A stretch of DNA of 20,470 nt. It comes from a virus. Below, one piece after another: positions 1 to 7,025 of this stretch (its first letter is position 1; the number at the start of each line of letters is the position of its first letter). Location of the stretch: IMG/VR virus record IMGVR_UViG_3300035660_000102, positions 1 to 20,470 of that record, one strand, 5' to 3'. Under the pieces are notes generated by a model that made no database searches, was not told the DNA's origin, and saw nothing but the letters and a program-made list of their open reading frames with translations. Made by a program: the position numbers and the translations under genes.

Positions 1-438
1 CGCACCCGCTTCCTGGTACCAGACACTTAAGTTGGTCGCTTCTGGGTCCACCACGATCGCCGTATATGGTCCGTTTTCCCACATCCGCCCGGGATCGTTT
101 CCCGAGTAAAGAATGTAATCAGCAGGCACCAGGATGTCATCATCATTGACGATGCCCGTCACGGCCAGCAGAGGCGGAATATTCAACCGCCTCTTCCCGT
201 TTCCGTCGAAACGCTTCGCCTCGCTGAACGGGATAAACATGCCCAGCCGCTGGTCAATGAACTGGCTGGCCGCCTGGATGTGCCGCATCAGCGCGGCCTC
301 ATCTCCCCCGGTCATCGGGGCGAGATCCGCTACCAGGTCCGCAACCGTGCAATATGGCCGTTGAAAGGACGATCCGGCGCCGGATGGCGTCACTGCGGCT
401 GGGGGTGCGACCAGGGTTCCGTGGATGATTGTGCCCAT
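1..438 (-). CDS. Head-tail connector (gp6-like adaptor), C-terminus cut by window edge
   Basis: The reading frame is open from the ATG at 438 to base 1, giving 146 residues with no stop, so the gene continues off the left edge. I translated it by hand. After a low-complexity N-terminus comes TVADLVADLAPMTGGDEAAL, then MRHIQAASQFIDQRLG, then a strand-rich part with RFDGNGKRRLNIPPLLAVTG and a DDDILVPADYILY segment. This helical start (residues about 30-66), followed by the 'FDG-G...L..PPLL.V..I' motif, is the pattern of phage gp6-like or YqbG-type head-tail connector proteins, which form the ring below the portal. The ATG directly follows the TAA of the upstream gene (TAAATG), so translation is probably coupled. 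Its place after the capsid and structural genes fits a neck protein. The family assignment rests on pattern memory, not a search. Confidence 0.7.
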   Translation of the reverse strand, partial: MGTIIHGTLVAPPAAVTPSGAGSSFQRPYCTVADLVADLAPMTGGDEAALMRHIQAASQFIDQRLGMFIPFSEAKRFDGNGKRRLNIPPLLAVTGIVNDDDILVPADYILYSGNDPGRMWENGPYTAIVVDPEATNLSVWYQEAGA

Positions 439-1011
439 TTAACTCACCGTGAAACTCTCTGGATTATTAAATCCATAGCCGGCTAATTGTTGCCATAAAT
501 AGTAGGGACCGGCATCCAATAGAAATACGACCTTCCCATTATCGTCCGTGGATCCACGTGCGATCACGTCGGTCCCGGCCAGGTTGGTCGTCACCCAAAC
601 ATCCACGCCGTCCAGCGGATTTGTACCATCGTCCACGGTCACCTCCCAATTGATCGAGCCGGCTCCGAGGGTTTGAACATCGTCAATGTTAGTATCGAAT
701 AAACGAATGACGATTGCCTGGTCATCCCACTGCGCCCCCGCTGCATCATGGCACGCAATGATGACAGGATATTTCTGATCGTCCGGTATCAGTTCGGCGG
801 CCGTCATCGGGAGTTCATACAACCCTGTCGTGCCAATTTCCGTAGGGACGGCAGTGGTGGGATTTCTGATATCCCACGCCCCGCCGGTATGCCTGCAAAT
901 CTTGAAATCGCCAGCCGCCAAAGTCGCTCCGGATTTGCGAGTTGCACTGCCCGCCTCGAGCAGCGGGAAGACGATGGATGCAGCCACGCCTTGTTTTAAG
1001 AAGATCTCCAT
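439..1011 (-). CDS. Virion structural protein with C-terminal Ig-like/carboxypeptidase-regulatory-like domain
   Basis: A 190-residue protein with two parts. Residues 1 to about 110 form a beta-rich domain (LLEAGSATRKSGATLAAGDF, then a TEIGTTGLYELPMTAAEL stretch) of a kind I associate with phage virion surface proteins. Residues about 120-188 look like a Cna-B or carboxypeptidase regulatory-like sandwich, with VDDGTNPLDGVDVWVTT, then STDDNGKVVFLLDAGPYYL. Such domains decorate capsids and tails and are thought to mediate weak surface adhesion. Its ATG shares one base with the stop of the preceding gene (TAATG), and its TAA abuts the connector start, so the three genes form a tight translational chain. 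No signal peptide is visible. The structural role is inferred from position and fold pattern. Confidence 0.6.
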   Translation of the reverse strand: MEIFLKQGVAASIVFPLLEAGSATRKSGATLAAGDFKICRHTGGAWDIRNPTTAVPTEIGTTGLYELPMTAAELIPDDQKYPVIIACHDAAGAQWDDQAIVIRLFDTNIDDVQTLGAGSINWEVTVDDGTNPLDGVDVWVTTNLAGTDVIARGSTDDNGKVVFLLDAGPYYLWQQLAGYGFNNPESFTVS

Positions 1012-2582
1012 TATGCAACTCCTCTCGCTATGCCCTCTCCGAAACCAGCACCAGTAGCTTGCATGTGTACGCCAACACCCAAGCGAGATGCGCTTTGGAC
1101 CGCAATCGCGGTTGCCTCCTCGATTTGTTCCGCAACTAAGATACCAAGAGCTGCTGTAGTATCTCCAGGCGAGAAGATCTCAGTAATGCCTGCATAGGTG
1201 ATCCGTAAACCTGCCAGATCGTCTAAAGCCGTCCCTATCGCAATAGCATCTGCGGCAGTGATCCGGAGCCCGTTTGATATATCCGCGGCATTGGCAATTT
1301 CTGTAATACTTGCTTCTAGCGGACCTCCTACCAACTGACCTACAGAAATATCTACCCCATTTCCCGCTTCGATAATTCCTGCGAGGGTGATTCGTAATCC
1401 ATTCACGGTTTCTGCAGCGCTTACTATTTCAGCGATTCCAGCAAGTGTTACTGATAAGCCAGACTGTACGTCTGCTGCAGAAGCAATCTCAGTTATTGTG
1501 GTGTCTGTAATTCGCAACCCATCTGGTATTTCAGCAGCAGAACAGGCTTCGGTAATTGTCGCCACCTGCACCTGGATTGCATCCAAACTATCAGTGGCGG
1601 ACGCCGCCTCGGTTATGCCCGCCGCAACCGCTAAAATAACATCTTGAGCCGATATTGCAGAAGCAGCTTCGGTTATTCCAGCAGTCAAAGGAGGGAGCGT
1701 TGCATCTGATATTTCAGTAGCTGAGGCTGCTTCGATTATGGCGCTTGCGGTAATTAGCAGCCTGTCTGACGCTTCTGCGGCGGATGCTGCTTCTGCGATT
1801 GCCGAGGGCATGATTTGCATGGCAGATGGTGCCTCAATGGCAGTGGCCGCCTCGGCGATCTCTGATGGCTTGATTTGCGTGGCAGATGGAACATCGGTGG
1901 CGGAAGCCGCTTCGGTATCACTATCGGAGTAGATATTCACTTCTTTGATTGAAACGGCAACGACTCCCCAGTCCTCGCTTGTGCCGAATGTCCAGTAATA
2001 GCTTTTTGCCCCCGCTGCCCCTGCGTCTAATGTATATTGTGACCCTCCACCCCAGTTCCCATCATCATCGTTATAGACCACCGTTCCTGATTGAGGGGTG
2101 GGAGCCCATGTTTGTGCACCATCCGTTACGGCAGAAACTATCAAGCAATTGGCAGCGATTGTAGTAATGCTATCTGTTGGATTTGTAGAGGTGGCGCCAT
2201 TCAAACCGTGAACGGCATCAAGTGCTGAAGTTTTGCCGGAGGCAGCCGAATACCACGAAACATTGGCTTCCATCGCCAATCCCCCGCTGTTGGGAATGGA
2301 AAGAGAATAGGCCGAGCCCGTCGGAGGGTTCAGCATATACCAGATCTCGCAGCTGCACTCAGGGGAGGTCGTGCCTTTATGAAATGTATCCGCTTGTGTA
2401 AGCGCAATACCATTATAGGTAGGCGTGCCTCCCCCTCTGACAGTACTGCCAGCATATATTAACGCCACCACCATAACTGTAGTACCAGCCCCCAGCGTCA
2501 CGTTGGCCGCTAGGGGATTGGCAGTTGAAGTTGTGTTGGCAGTTACTGGAATACGTTGCTTGTCGCCAAACGCATGCGCCAT
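1011..2582 (-). CDS. Putative virion surface protein with 14 repeats of about 20 residues
   Basis: A 523-residue protein. Residues 1 to about 217 look like a beta-sandwich: a Ser/Thr/Gly-rich start, an EIWYMLNPPTGSAYSLSI segment, and strands ending near WGVVAVSIKEVN, resembling lectin-like or jelly-roll domains. Residues about 222-505 are a tandem array of roughly 14 units of 20 residues (one of 21, one of 23) with consensus ITEAASAxDxxxGLxIxxAx. The array is Ala/Ile rich and has almost no Lys or Arg, suggesting a fibrous or solenoid stalk. The tail 506-523 is glycine-rich. The ATG at 2582 has a CGGAG Shine-Dalgarno five bases upstream, 12 bases after the previous stop. Similar Ala-rich repeats occur in phage tail-associated proteins, but I cannot name a family. 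A tail or head fibre is an inference. Confidence 0.55.
   Translation of the reverse strand: MAHAFGDKQRIPVTANTTSTANPLAANVTLGAGTTVMVVALIYAGSTVRGGGTPTYNGIALTQADTFHKGTTSPECSCEIWYMLNPPTGSAYSLSIPNSGGLAMEANVSWYSAASGKTSALDAVHGLNGATSTNPTDSITTIAANCLIVSAVTDGAQTWAPTPQSGTVVYNDDDGNWGGGSQYTLDAGAAGAKSYYWTFGTSEDWGVVAVSIKEVNIYSDSDTEAASATDVPSATQIKPSEIAEAATAIEAPSAMQIMPSAIAEAASAAEASDRLLITASAIIEAASATEISDATLPPLTAGITEAASAISAQDVILAVAAGITEAASATDSLDAIQVQVATITEACSAAEIPDGLRITDTTITEIASAADVQSGLSVTLAGIAEIVSAAETVNGLRITLAGIIEAGNGVDISVGQLVGGPLEASITEIANAADISNGLRITAADAIAIGTALDDLAGLRITYAGITEIFSPGDTTAALGILVAEQIEEATAIAVQSASRLGVGVHMQATGAGFGEGIARGVA
1068..1919 (-). repeat. Degenerate 60-bp tandem repeat coding the 20-residue units
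   Basis: This is the DNA of the repeat array inside the 523-residue protein, codons about 222-505. Units are 60 bp apart except two (63 and 69 bp). They have diverged at the DNA level while the ITEAASA-type protein motif persists. The first seven units keep EAAS/EAAT/EACS most clearly; later ones drift to EIAS, EIVS and EIFS. Confidence 0.75.
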
Positions 2583-2594
2583 TACAGCTCCGAT

Positions 2595-3185
2595 TTACAG
2601 GCTTGCGGTGTAGCTCACGTTCAGCGTGTCAGTGGAAACAACCGTCTTGTCGCCACCGGTGAACACGCCGGCAGAGTAAAGTGTTCCAGCCGTGTTGTCG
2701 ATGGTGCTGACTGCACCGGTGAAATAGACCAGGAAGCAGCCTTTGACTGTTCCACCACCGGTGAAGACAAATGACAACGCAGCGGATAGAGCCTTGGAAC
2801 CGGAGGCGGCCCCAGACCATGCGCAGGTCTTACGTGGAGCGGTGTAAGTTGGAGCATTGGTAGCGCCAGCCTCTTTCCAAGTGCCATGCGAGGTCATCGT
2901 ATCGCCAACGACAGGTACTCCCGTATAATCCACCGAGCTAATCAGCCCCATGAAAGGACCGACAACTGTGTAGGCAGCCCCGGCGAGATAGGCGTCCAGC
3001 GCCACGTTCTTGCCGACGGTCGTGACTACGTTTTTGATGGTATCGCGCCATTTCAAATTGCCGTTTTTATCGAAGCATTCAACTTCGAAATGCCCGCGTA
3101 GGAGAGCAGCCTCCAGCATGACGCCGCTTCGTACAAGTGCGGCCTCGCTTTTTTCTTCTGCTTTTCCTTCCTCTTTGTATTTCAT
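2595..3185 (-). CDS. Phage virion structural protein, unclassified
   Basis: A 196-residue protein. After a charged N-terminus (residues 1-16, Lys/Glu rich) comes RGHFEVECFDKNGNLKWRDT, then NVVTTVGKNVALDAYLAG and a YTGVPVVGDTMTSH segment. This arrangement (F.v.c.D..GnlKW...i.N.Vt..G.n..LD.yl.G...GDTM.SH..W.E) recurs in many siphovirus structural genes of unknown biochemical role, found between capsid and tail genes. The rest is Ser/Thr/Gly-rich beta sequence, suggesting a surface-exposed sandwich. It lies three bases after the stop of the preceding gene. No catalytic motif is seen. Confidence 0.55.
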   Translation of the reverse strand: MKYKEEGKAEEKSEAALVRSGVMLEAALLRGHFEVECFDKNGNLKWRDTIKNVVTTVGKNVALDAYLAGAAYTVVGPFMGLISSVDYTGVPVVGDTMTSHGTWKEAGATNAPTYTAPRKTCAWSGAASGSKALSAALSFVFTGGGTVKGCFLVYFTGAVSTIDNTAGTLYSAGVFTGGDKTVVSTDTLNVSYTASL

Positions 3186-3188
3186 GTT

Positions 3189-3461
3189 TTATCTCCTTCT
3201 CTTCCCGCGCGCCGCCGAAGGCGCCTTCCCGCGCGCCGAGACCGCCTTCTCCGGCGCAGCTGGGGCTTCTGTCGTCTCGATCATTGGGTTCTCCGGCATT
3301 TCAGGCTTCTCTGCGGCCGCAGCCTTCGAGATTATGGTAGCCACCACGGCATACCGCCCCTCGATCAACGCCTGGCCGAATTTCTTGTCCACGTCATAAC
3401 TCTTGCCGGCCTCGAGCACACCTTCCGGCCCGGCGCTTAGGGTAAGCATTTTGATCTTCAT
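3189..3461 (-). CDS. Small phage structural-region protein with basic C-terminal tail
   Basis: I start at the ATG at 3461 (90 residues, MKIKMLTLSAGPEGVLEAGK...), because AGGAG lies five bases upstream. The frame stays open upstream to 3515, but that part only translates the G-rich palindrome into Arg/Glu/Gly runs. Residues 1-45 form a compact beta domain with the pattern K...L....GPEGVLEAGKSYDV....A..LIEGRYAVV, common in short proteins of phage head modules with no known function. Residues 46-90 are Ala/Pro/Glu then Arg/Lys rich (SARGKAPSAARGKRRR), so probably disordered and possibly nucleic-acid or capsid contacting. It sits three bases upstream of the next gene. Confidence 0.55.
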   Translation of the reverse strand: MKIKMLTLSAGPEGVLEAGKSYDVDKKFGQALIEGRYAVVATIISKAAAAEKPEMPENPMIETTEAPAAPEKAVSARGKAPSAARGKRRR

Positions 3462-3499
3462 CATTTCTCCTTTTCCTTTTCTCTCCTGCTCCCTTCCCC

Positions 3500-3583
3500 T
3501 TTCTCCCCTCTCCATCCCCTCCCCCCATTTTTGTTTCTTGAAAATGGGGGGACAGAGGGGGGCGGGAGGGATTGGGGGTAGGG
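3500..3583 (+). repeat. G/C-rich palindromic repeat, copy 1
   Basis: 84 bp in the gap upstream of the 90-residue gene. The core dyad is CCCCCCATTTT / AAAATGGGGGG around a nine-base loop, followed by a G-rich tail ending in GGGGGTAGGG. Copy 2 at 3606-3689 matches it at all but a few positions. Orientation is defined by the G-rich tail lying on the right of the plus strand. Confidence 0.85.
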
Positions 3584-3605
3584 TTTCCTCTACCCTCCCT
3601 TTCCT

Positions 3606-3689
3606 TTTCTCCCCTCTCCATCCCCTCCCCCCATTTTTCGTTCTTGAAAATGGGGGGACAAAGGGGGGCGGGAGGGGTTGGGGGTGGGG
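3606..3689 (+). repeat. G/C-rich palindromic repeat, copy 2
   Basis: A second 84-bp copy, 106 bp from the first in direct orientation. Differences are concentrated in the loop (TCG instead of TGT) and tail. The tail, GGGGTTGGGGGTGGGG, runs up to the stop codon of the 122-residue gene at 3690, so the repeat fills the intergenic gap completely. Confidence 0.85.
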
Positions 3690-4058
3690 CTACTCCACGG
3701 TCACGTGGAATGTCCCGGTCTTCGTATCTCCTCCGGCTGCAACCACGATCTTCACCCGGTCGGCGGCCGCCACGATCTTGTCGTTGACGGCGGTCCCGCT
3801 CCCGGCATACAGGGCCGCCACGCCGGCCGTGCTGTGCGTGGCTTGGCGCGGCGCCCGCGTCGCCGAAGCATTGACGTTATCCTCAGCCCAGATGGTCTCG
3901 CCAGTGGCCTCCAGCGTGATCGTGAAATCCACGCCGTCTGCGAAATCGGTCTTGCCATAACGCACCTGCGAGATGCGCCCCGAAAAAACGGGGGTGTAAC
4001 CGCTGCCGCTACCGTCAGCGGCGGTGGTAATCGAAACTGTATGGCGTTTGATTGTCAT
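3690..4058 (-). CDS. Phage head-module structural protein, unclassified
   Basis: A 122-residue all-beta protein: MTIKRHTVSITTAADGSGSG, a GRISQVRYGKTDFADGVDFT segment, an ETIWAEDNVNASATRAPRQA segment, and a C-terminus with ADRVKIVVAAGGDTKTGTFH. The pattern 'DFADGVDFTITLEATGE.iw...N.n.sat..PRq' is one I associate with short proteins after the capsid gene in siphoviruses; no function is known to me. The ATG at 4058 has a GAGGTGA Shine-Dalgarno four bases upstream. G-rich palindromes lie immediately on both sides (3606-3689 and 4082-4118), so it is an isolated cistron between hairpins. Confidence 0.55.
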   Translation of the reverse strand: MTIKRHTVSITTAADGSGSGYTPVFSGRISQVRYGKTDFADGVDFTITLEATGETIWAEDNVNASATRAPRQATHSTAGVAALYAGSGTAVNDKIVAAADRVKIVVAAGGDTKTGTFHVTVE

Positions 4059-4081
4059 GGTTCACCTCATTTCTTTTCGTT

Positions 4082-4118
4082 CCCCTCTCCATTTGATGTT
4101 ATTGCAAATGGAGAGGGG
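4082..4118 (+). repeat. G/C-rich palindromic repeat, copy 3 (perfect 14-bp stem)
   Basis: CCCCTCTCCATTTG (4082-4095) pairs perfectly with CAAATGGAGAGGGG (4105-4118) around a nine-base loop. A short G-rich tail follows on the plus strand to about 4130. It occupies the gap between the 122-residue and 322-residue genes. In the mRNA there is no U-run after the stem, so it is not a canonical intrinsic terminator. Confidence 0.85.
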
Positions 4119-4142
4119 TAAGGGGTGAGGCAGGAGACGTAT

Positions 4143-5111
4143 TTAGGTCGTCAGGTTGTTCAGGGCGATCGGCGCTACAGCTCCGCCAACCGCGGCTCCG
4201 TGCGTAAACACGTACGTCGCCACGTCGGTAAATTGGGTGCAGCCCACGGCCGTGTTGAGCCCGCTCAGCAGGATCTGGTGGTACATCGTTGCGCCATCTT
4301 CCAGCGCGTGAGTAATGCACGTCCCACCTTCACCGGCGCCCGAGTTCATCGCCAGGTTCCACCAGAGACAATCCTCGAATTCCAGTTGCCAGATTTCGGT
4401 GCCTGCCGCAATGCGCGCCAGCACTTTGCCGGGATCCACGGATTGGGATAGGAACTGGGTCTTCCGGAAATGGTTGCGCTTGCAGTTCGATCCGGAGAGG
4501 ATCAATTCGGCGTTGTGCGCCGTGCGTTCGATGGTAGCAACGCCGATCGCACAGCGCTCGAAGTAATTCTCCGGACCTGTTATCGTGCAGGAATACGCCG
4601 CCGCCCGCGCCGCCGGAACCACACTGAGCATCCCGGAGATGAAGACGTTCTTGAGATAGTTGCGCATCCCCGCCACGAGCAAAGCGCCTGAATCGGCGTT
4701 TGCCACGTTTTCGTTCTGGATGTTCAGGTTTTTGAAGATGCAAGCGCTGCCGGACAATGTCAATATCACGCCAATGGCGGCATCCGTAGCGCTCGTAATG
4801 CGGCAGCGCTGGCCCACGCCTGGCAGAGCACCGGACAGGCCGATCAGGTGGGTGTAACTCTTGTCCCACACCAGGGCGGCAGCCAGGTTATTGGCAGTCG
4901 CTCCACCAAGGATCAGCACCGCGTCGTTTTGGTCGCCGACGCATTTATCCTCGGCCGCTTCGAGCGTTTTCAAGGGTTGATCCAGGTTTGTACCCTTATT
5001 GTTGTCGCTGCCGTTCACGGGATCGACCAGGTACGTCTTGCTCAGCGGTCCCAACGGCAGATCCAGCACGTTCAGGTACTTCCTGAGATCGTAGGAATTT
5101 GCTTGTTTCAT
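4143..5111 (-). CDS. Right-handed beta-helix (pectate-lyase-like) virion protein
   Basis: The start is set at the ATG at 5111 (MKQANSYDLRKYLNVLDLPL, 322 residues). The frame is open upstream to 5186 but there only translates the tandem palindrome. An AAGGA Shine-Dalgarno precedes the ATG. After a short N-terminal anchor, TYLVDPVNGSDNNKGTNLDQ and PLKTLEAAEDKC give the entry motif of phage parallel beta-helix proteins ('VDpvnGsD.n.Gts...PlkTl..A'). Residues about 60-300 follow with repeated short strands and Asn/Gly turns, for example ACIFKNLNIQNENVANADSG. Such folds form trimeric head or tail fibres or glycan-binding spikes. Its place two genes after the capsid suggests a head fibre or capsid-attached spike rather than a tail spike. 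No catalytic residues could be assigned, so enzymatic activity is not claimed. Confidence 0.6.
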   Translation of the reverse strand: MKQANSYDLRKYLNVLDLPLGPLSKTYLVDPVNGSDNNKGTNLDQPLKTLEAAEDKCVGDQNDAVLILGGATANNLAAALVWDKSYTHLIGLSGALPGVGQRCRITSATDAAIGVILTLSGSACIFKNLNIQNENVANADSGALLVAGMRNYLKNVFISGMLSVVPAARAAAYSCTITGPENYFERCAIGVATIERTAHNAELILSGSNCKRNHFRKTQFLSQSVDPGKVLARIAAGTEIWQLEFEDCLWWNLAMNSGAGEGGTCITHALEDGATMYHQILLSGLNTAVGCTQFTDVATYVFTHGAAVGGAVAPIALNNLTT

Positions 5112-5126
5112 ATTATTTTTCCTTTT

Positions 5127-5174
5127 CTCTCCCCCCATTTTTGTTCTATAAAATGGGGGGAGTTGGAGGGGGGT
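5127..5174 (+). repeat. G/C-rich palindromic repeat, copy 4a (tandem unit 1)
   Basis: A 48-bp unit with stem CTCCCCCCATTTT / AAAATGGGGGGAG and an eight-base loop, followed by a GTTGGAGGGGGG tail. It is repeated head-to-tail in the next 48 bp with one difference. Confidence 0.9.
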
Positions 5175-5222
5175 CTCTCCCCCCATTTTTGTTCTATAAA
5201 ATGGGGGGAGTTGGAGGGGGGC
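5175..5222 (+). repeat. G/C-rich palindromic repeat, copy 4b (tandem unit 2)
   Basis: The second 48-bp unit, identical to 5127-5174 except for the last base. The near identity implies a very recent duplication. Together the two units fill almost all of the gap between the decoration-like gene (stop at 5226) and the beta-helix gene (start at 5111). Confidence 0.9.
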
Positions 5223-5225
5223 AGG

Positions 5226-5639
5226 TTATGCCTGCGGAGCCTTGCGGGCGCCGCCTTGGATCCAGGTGGCCGACAAGAAAATATTGCCCGAGTCGTTGCC
5301 GGATGGCGTGATCGTCGCCCGCAGATAACGCTTGGCGCCGATGTAGCCGATCTTGCGGGTTTCGTTATCGTCGCCGTAATCGAAGCTGGCCAGGACTTCC
5401 GTGCCCAGCAGGTAGGCGTCGTCCACGGCTGCATGGTCGCCCAGGGCAGCTTCATCGCCATCCTCTATCAGGACGGTGAAGGTGGCATTCGCATCGGTCA
5501 GCGCGCCCAGTTGAATGAGCAGTTCGTTGCCGGCGAAATTGGCCGTATCCAGGATCGCACTCACAAACGGGGTATTGTTCGTTACGGCCGCCACGGGCGC
5601 AAGCGCCGTGGTGAACTTGAGATTGTTGTGTAGGTCCAT
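5226..5639 (-). CDS. Capsid-associated structural (decoration-like) protein
   Basis: 137 residues from the ATG at 5639 (MDLHNNLKFTTALAPVAAVT), chosen because GGAG lies nine bases upstream. Upstream codons to 5762 only read through palindromes. The protein reads TPFVSAILDTANFAGNELLI, then a TDANATFTVLIEDGDEAALG segment, then a TRKIGYIGAKRYLRATITPS segment, an all-beta fold without charged runs. This pattern ('n.tp.vs.iiDt..f..le..i..G.ltDadatf.v.leDGD....a..v.d..LlGt.....yvG.KRY.R.t.tp') recurs directly after the major capsid gene in many siphoviruses, consistent with a capsid cement or minor head protein. The precise role is inferred from position. It is separated from the capsid gene by two G-rich palindromes. 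Confidence 0.65.
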   Translation of the reverse strand: MDLHNNLKFTTALAPVAAVTNNTPFVSAILDTANFAGNELLIQLGALTDANATFTVLIEDGDEAALGDHAAVDDAYLLGTEVLASFDYGDDNETRKIGYIGAKRYLRATITPSGNDSGNIFLSATWIQGGARKAPQA

Positions 5640-5659
5640 GTTCTTTTTCTCCTTCTTTT

Positions 5660-5730
5660 CCCCTCTCCATTTGCTGTATTTCTTGCCCCCGCTTTTTGGG
5701 GGGTGCAAATGGGGAAGGGTTGGGGGTGGG
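5660..5730 (+). repeat. G/C-rich palindromic repeat, copy 5 (nested palindrome)
   Basis: The outer arms CCATTTGC (5667-5674) and GCAAATGG (5705-5712) continue imperfectly into C-rich and G-rich flanks. The interior contains a second dyad, CCCCC (5686-5690) with GGGGGG (5698-5703). It looks like one palindrome nested in the loop of another. The tail GGTTGGGGGTGGGG is on the plus strand as in the other copies. Confidence 0.75.
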
Positions 5731-5734
5731 GCTT

Positions 5735-5790
5735 CCCCCCTCTCCAAATGGTGTTTTCCCATTTGGGGAGGGGTTGGGGGTGGGGTGGGG
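5735..5790 (+). repeat. G/C-rich palindromic repeat, copy 6, with quadruplex-capable tail
   Basis: CCCCTCTCCAAATGG (5737-5751) pairs with CCATTTGGGGAGGGG (5759-5773) with one G-T-type mismatch. The plus strand at 5765-5790 holds five runs of at least four G separated by one or two bases, which meets the usual G-quadruplex pattern. It lies just after the capsid gene stop at 5806 in the direction of transcription, so the G-rich strand is the template strand. Confidence 0.85.
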
Positions 5791-5805
5791 TGAGGCAGGA
5801 TCTGA

Positions 5806-7008
5806 TTACGCCAGCTTCACGCGGGCGAATGCCTCGCCTAGCACGGGCATGCCATCCGATTCCAGCCGGCCGATGAAACCGACCTGGTTGGTGGCCGCAT
5901 ACAGCTCGTTCAGGCGCTGGATGGCAAAGTCCAGCGCATCCGCGTACCACCAGAACGAGAAATCACCCAGCATGCCGACGTACTGCCCGGTCGTGAAAGT
6001 GTTGGGTGCATACTCGCTGGCGAAGACCGGGAAGCCCATCAGCCGGTCGGGTTCGCCCACGCGTATCGCATTCGGGTCCCAGATGTAATCGCCAGCGTCG
6101 TTCTGCAGCTTGGCGATCTGCTTGATCGCATCCCGGTGGAAGATCCAGCGCGCCTTCGGCCAGTAGCCCGCCTTCAGGCTGTACTTGGCCTCCAGCAGGC
6201 CGTCCGTCTGGATGCTGGTGGTGGTATTGCCGGTCGAAACGTCCCGGCTGGTCGGGATGCCGTCCGCCGAGGCGGTAAATACGCCCAGCGGTTGGTTGGC
6301 GCCCGAACCGGTCATGCCGGCCTTCTCGAATGAGACCTGGAATTTGTACGCCAGGCGCTGGATGACCAGGCTCTCTACGTCCGGGGTCAGGCGCAGCAGC
6401 TTGTTGCTGACTTTCAGCAGCTTGGCCAGCGGCTTGGGGGTCAGCTCGCGCTTGCCGAACGCCATCGTGCTGTCCGTGCCGCCGATCAGCAGCTCGCTGG
6501 TCCAGTCCGCATCCGCCGGGTCGGCTTCCAGGGTTGGAACGCCCAATGAAGCCGCGCTCGCCACCGGGTTGGGGGTGCCCCATTGCCGCATGTAGGTCAC
6601 GTTGTCGATCGCCTTGATCAACTTGTTGACGAATTGCTGCGGAGGGACGTAGTACCCGCCCTGGGTATCCGCGTCCGCCTGCAAGGCGCGCACTTCGGGC
6701 TGGACTGCGCCGGAACGCAGATAAGCATCCCAGGCCCGGTTGACCTTTTCGGCGGCCGGATTGGCGCGCCCCTCGCCGCCCGGCAGTTCCGGGGTGCTGG
6801 TAGGCAGCGCCAGGTCGCGCTCCAGCGCTTCCTGCTTCTCGATCATCGTGATCTGGGCGTCGAGCTTCTCCACATCCGCCATATAGGCGTTCCAGGAGTT
6901 CTGCTCTTCCGCCGTCAGGTCACGCTTTTCCTCGTCAGCGCGATCGATCGACTCACGCGCGTTAGCCACCAGGGTGGCCTTTTTCTGTCGAAGTTCGATG
7001 GATTTCAC
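5806..7008 (-). CDS. HK97-fold major capsid protein
   Basis: 400 residues from a GTG at 7008. AGGAG lies seven bases upstream, whereas the upstream in-frame ATG at 7095 only reads through AT palindromes. Residues 1 to about 60 are a charged helical delta-type scaffold (MKSIELRQKKATLVANARES, then DEEKRDLTAEEQNSWNAYMA). The mature domain begins near residue 106 with LQADADTQGGYYVPPQQF, the typical post-cleavage region of HK97 gp5-like capsids. It continues with the KRELTPKPLAKLLKVSNKLL spine-helix region and GAGYW-type A-domain sequences such as LKAGYWPKARWIFHRDAI, ending FIGRLESDGMPVLGEAFARV. It builds the icosahedral shell and is probably processed by the protease encoded just upstream. Length and order match the family. 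The exact cleavage site is not determined. Confidence 0.93.
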   Translation of the reverse strand: MKSIELRQKKATLVANARESIDRADEEKRDLTAEEQNSWNAYMADVEKLDAQITMIEKQEALERDLALPTSTPELPGGEGRANPAAEKVNRAWDAYLRSGAVQPEVRALQADADTQGGYYVPPQQFVNKLIKAIDNVTYMRQWGTPNPVASAASLGVPTLEADPADADWTSELLIGGTDSTMAFGKRELTPKPLAKLLKVSNKLLRLTPDVESLVIQRLAYKFQVSFEKAGMTGSGANQPLGVFTASADGIPTSRDVSTGNTTTSIQTDGLLEAKYSLKAGYWPKARWIFHRDAIKQIAKLQNDAGDYIWDPNAIRVGEPDRLMGFPVFASEYAPNTFTTGQYVGMLGDFSFWWYADALDFAIQRLNELYAATNQVGFIGRLESDGMPVLGEAFARVKLA

Positions 7009-7025
7009 GTTATTTCTCCTTTTCC

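Noticed and set aside
3403-3960. Plus-strand ORF of 185 codons over the G-rich repeats
   Set aside because: Most of it is translated repeat (SPHFCFLKMGG-type) plus antisense of the 122-residue gene.
4082-4118. Intrinsic terminator
   Set aside because: The stem is strong but neither strand has a U-run directly after it, and the downstream gene is clearly part of the same block.
4848-5633. Long plus-strand ORF (261 codons) across the beta-helix and decoration genes
   Set aside because: It crosses two well-supported minus-strand genes and the tandem palindrome, has no ribosome site, and its product shows no family pattern.
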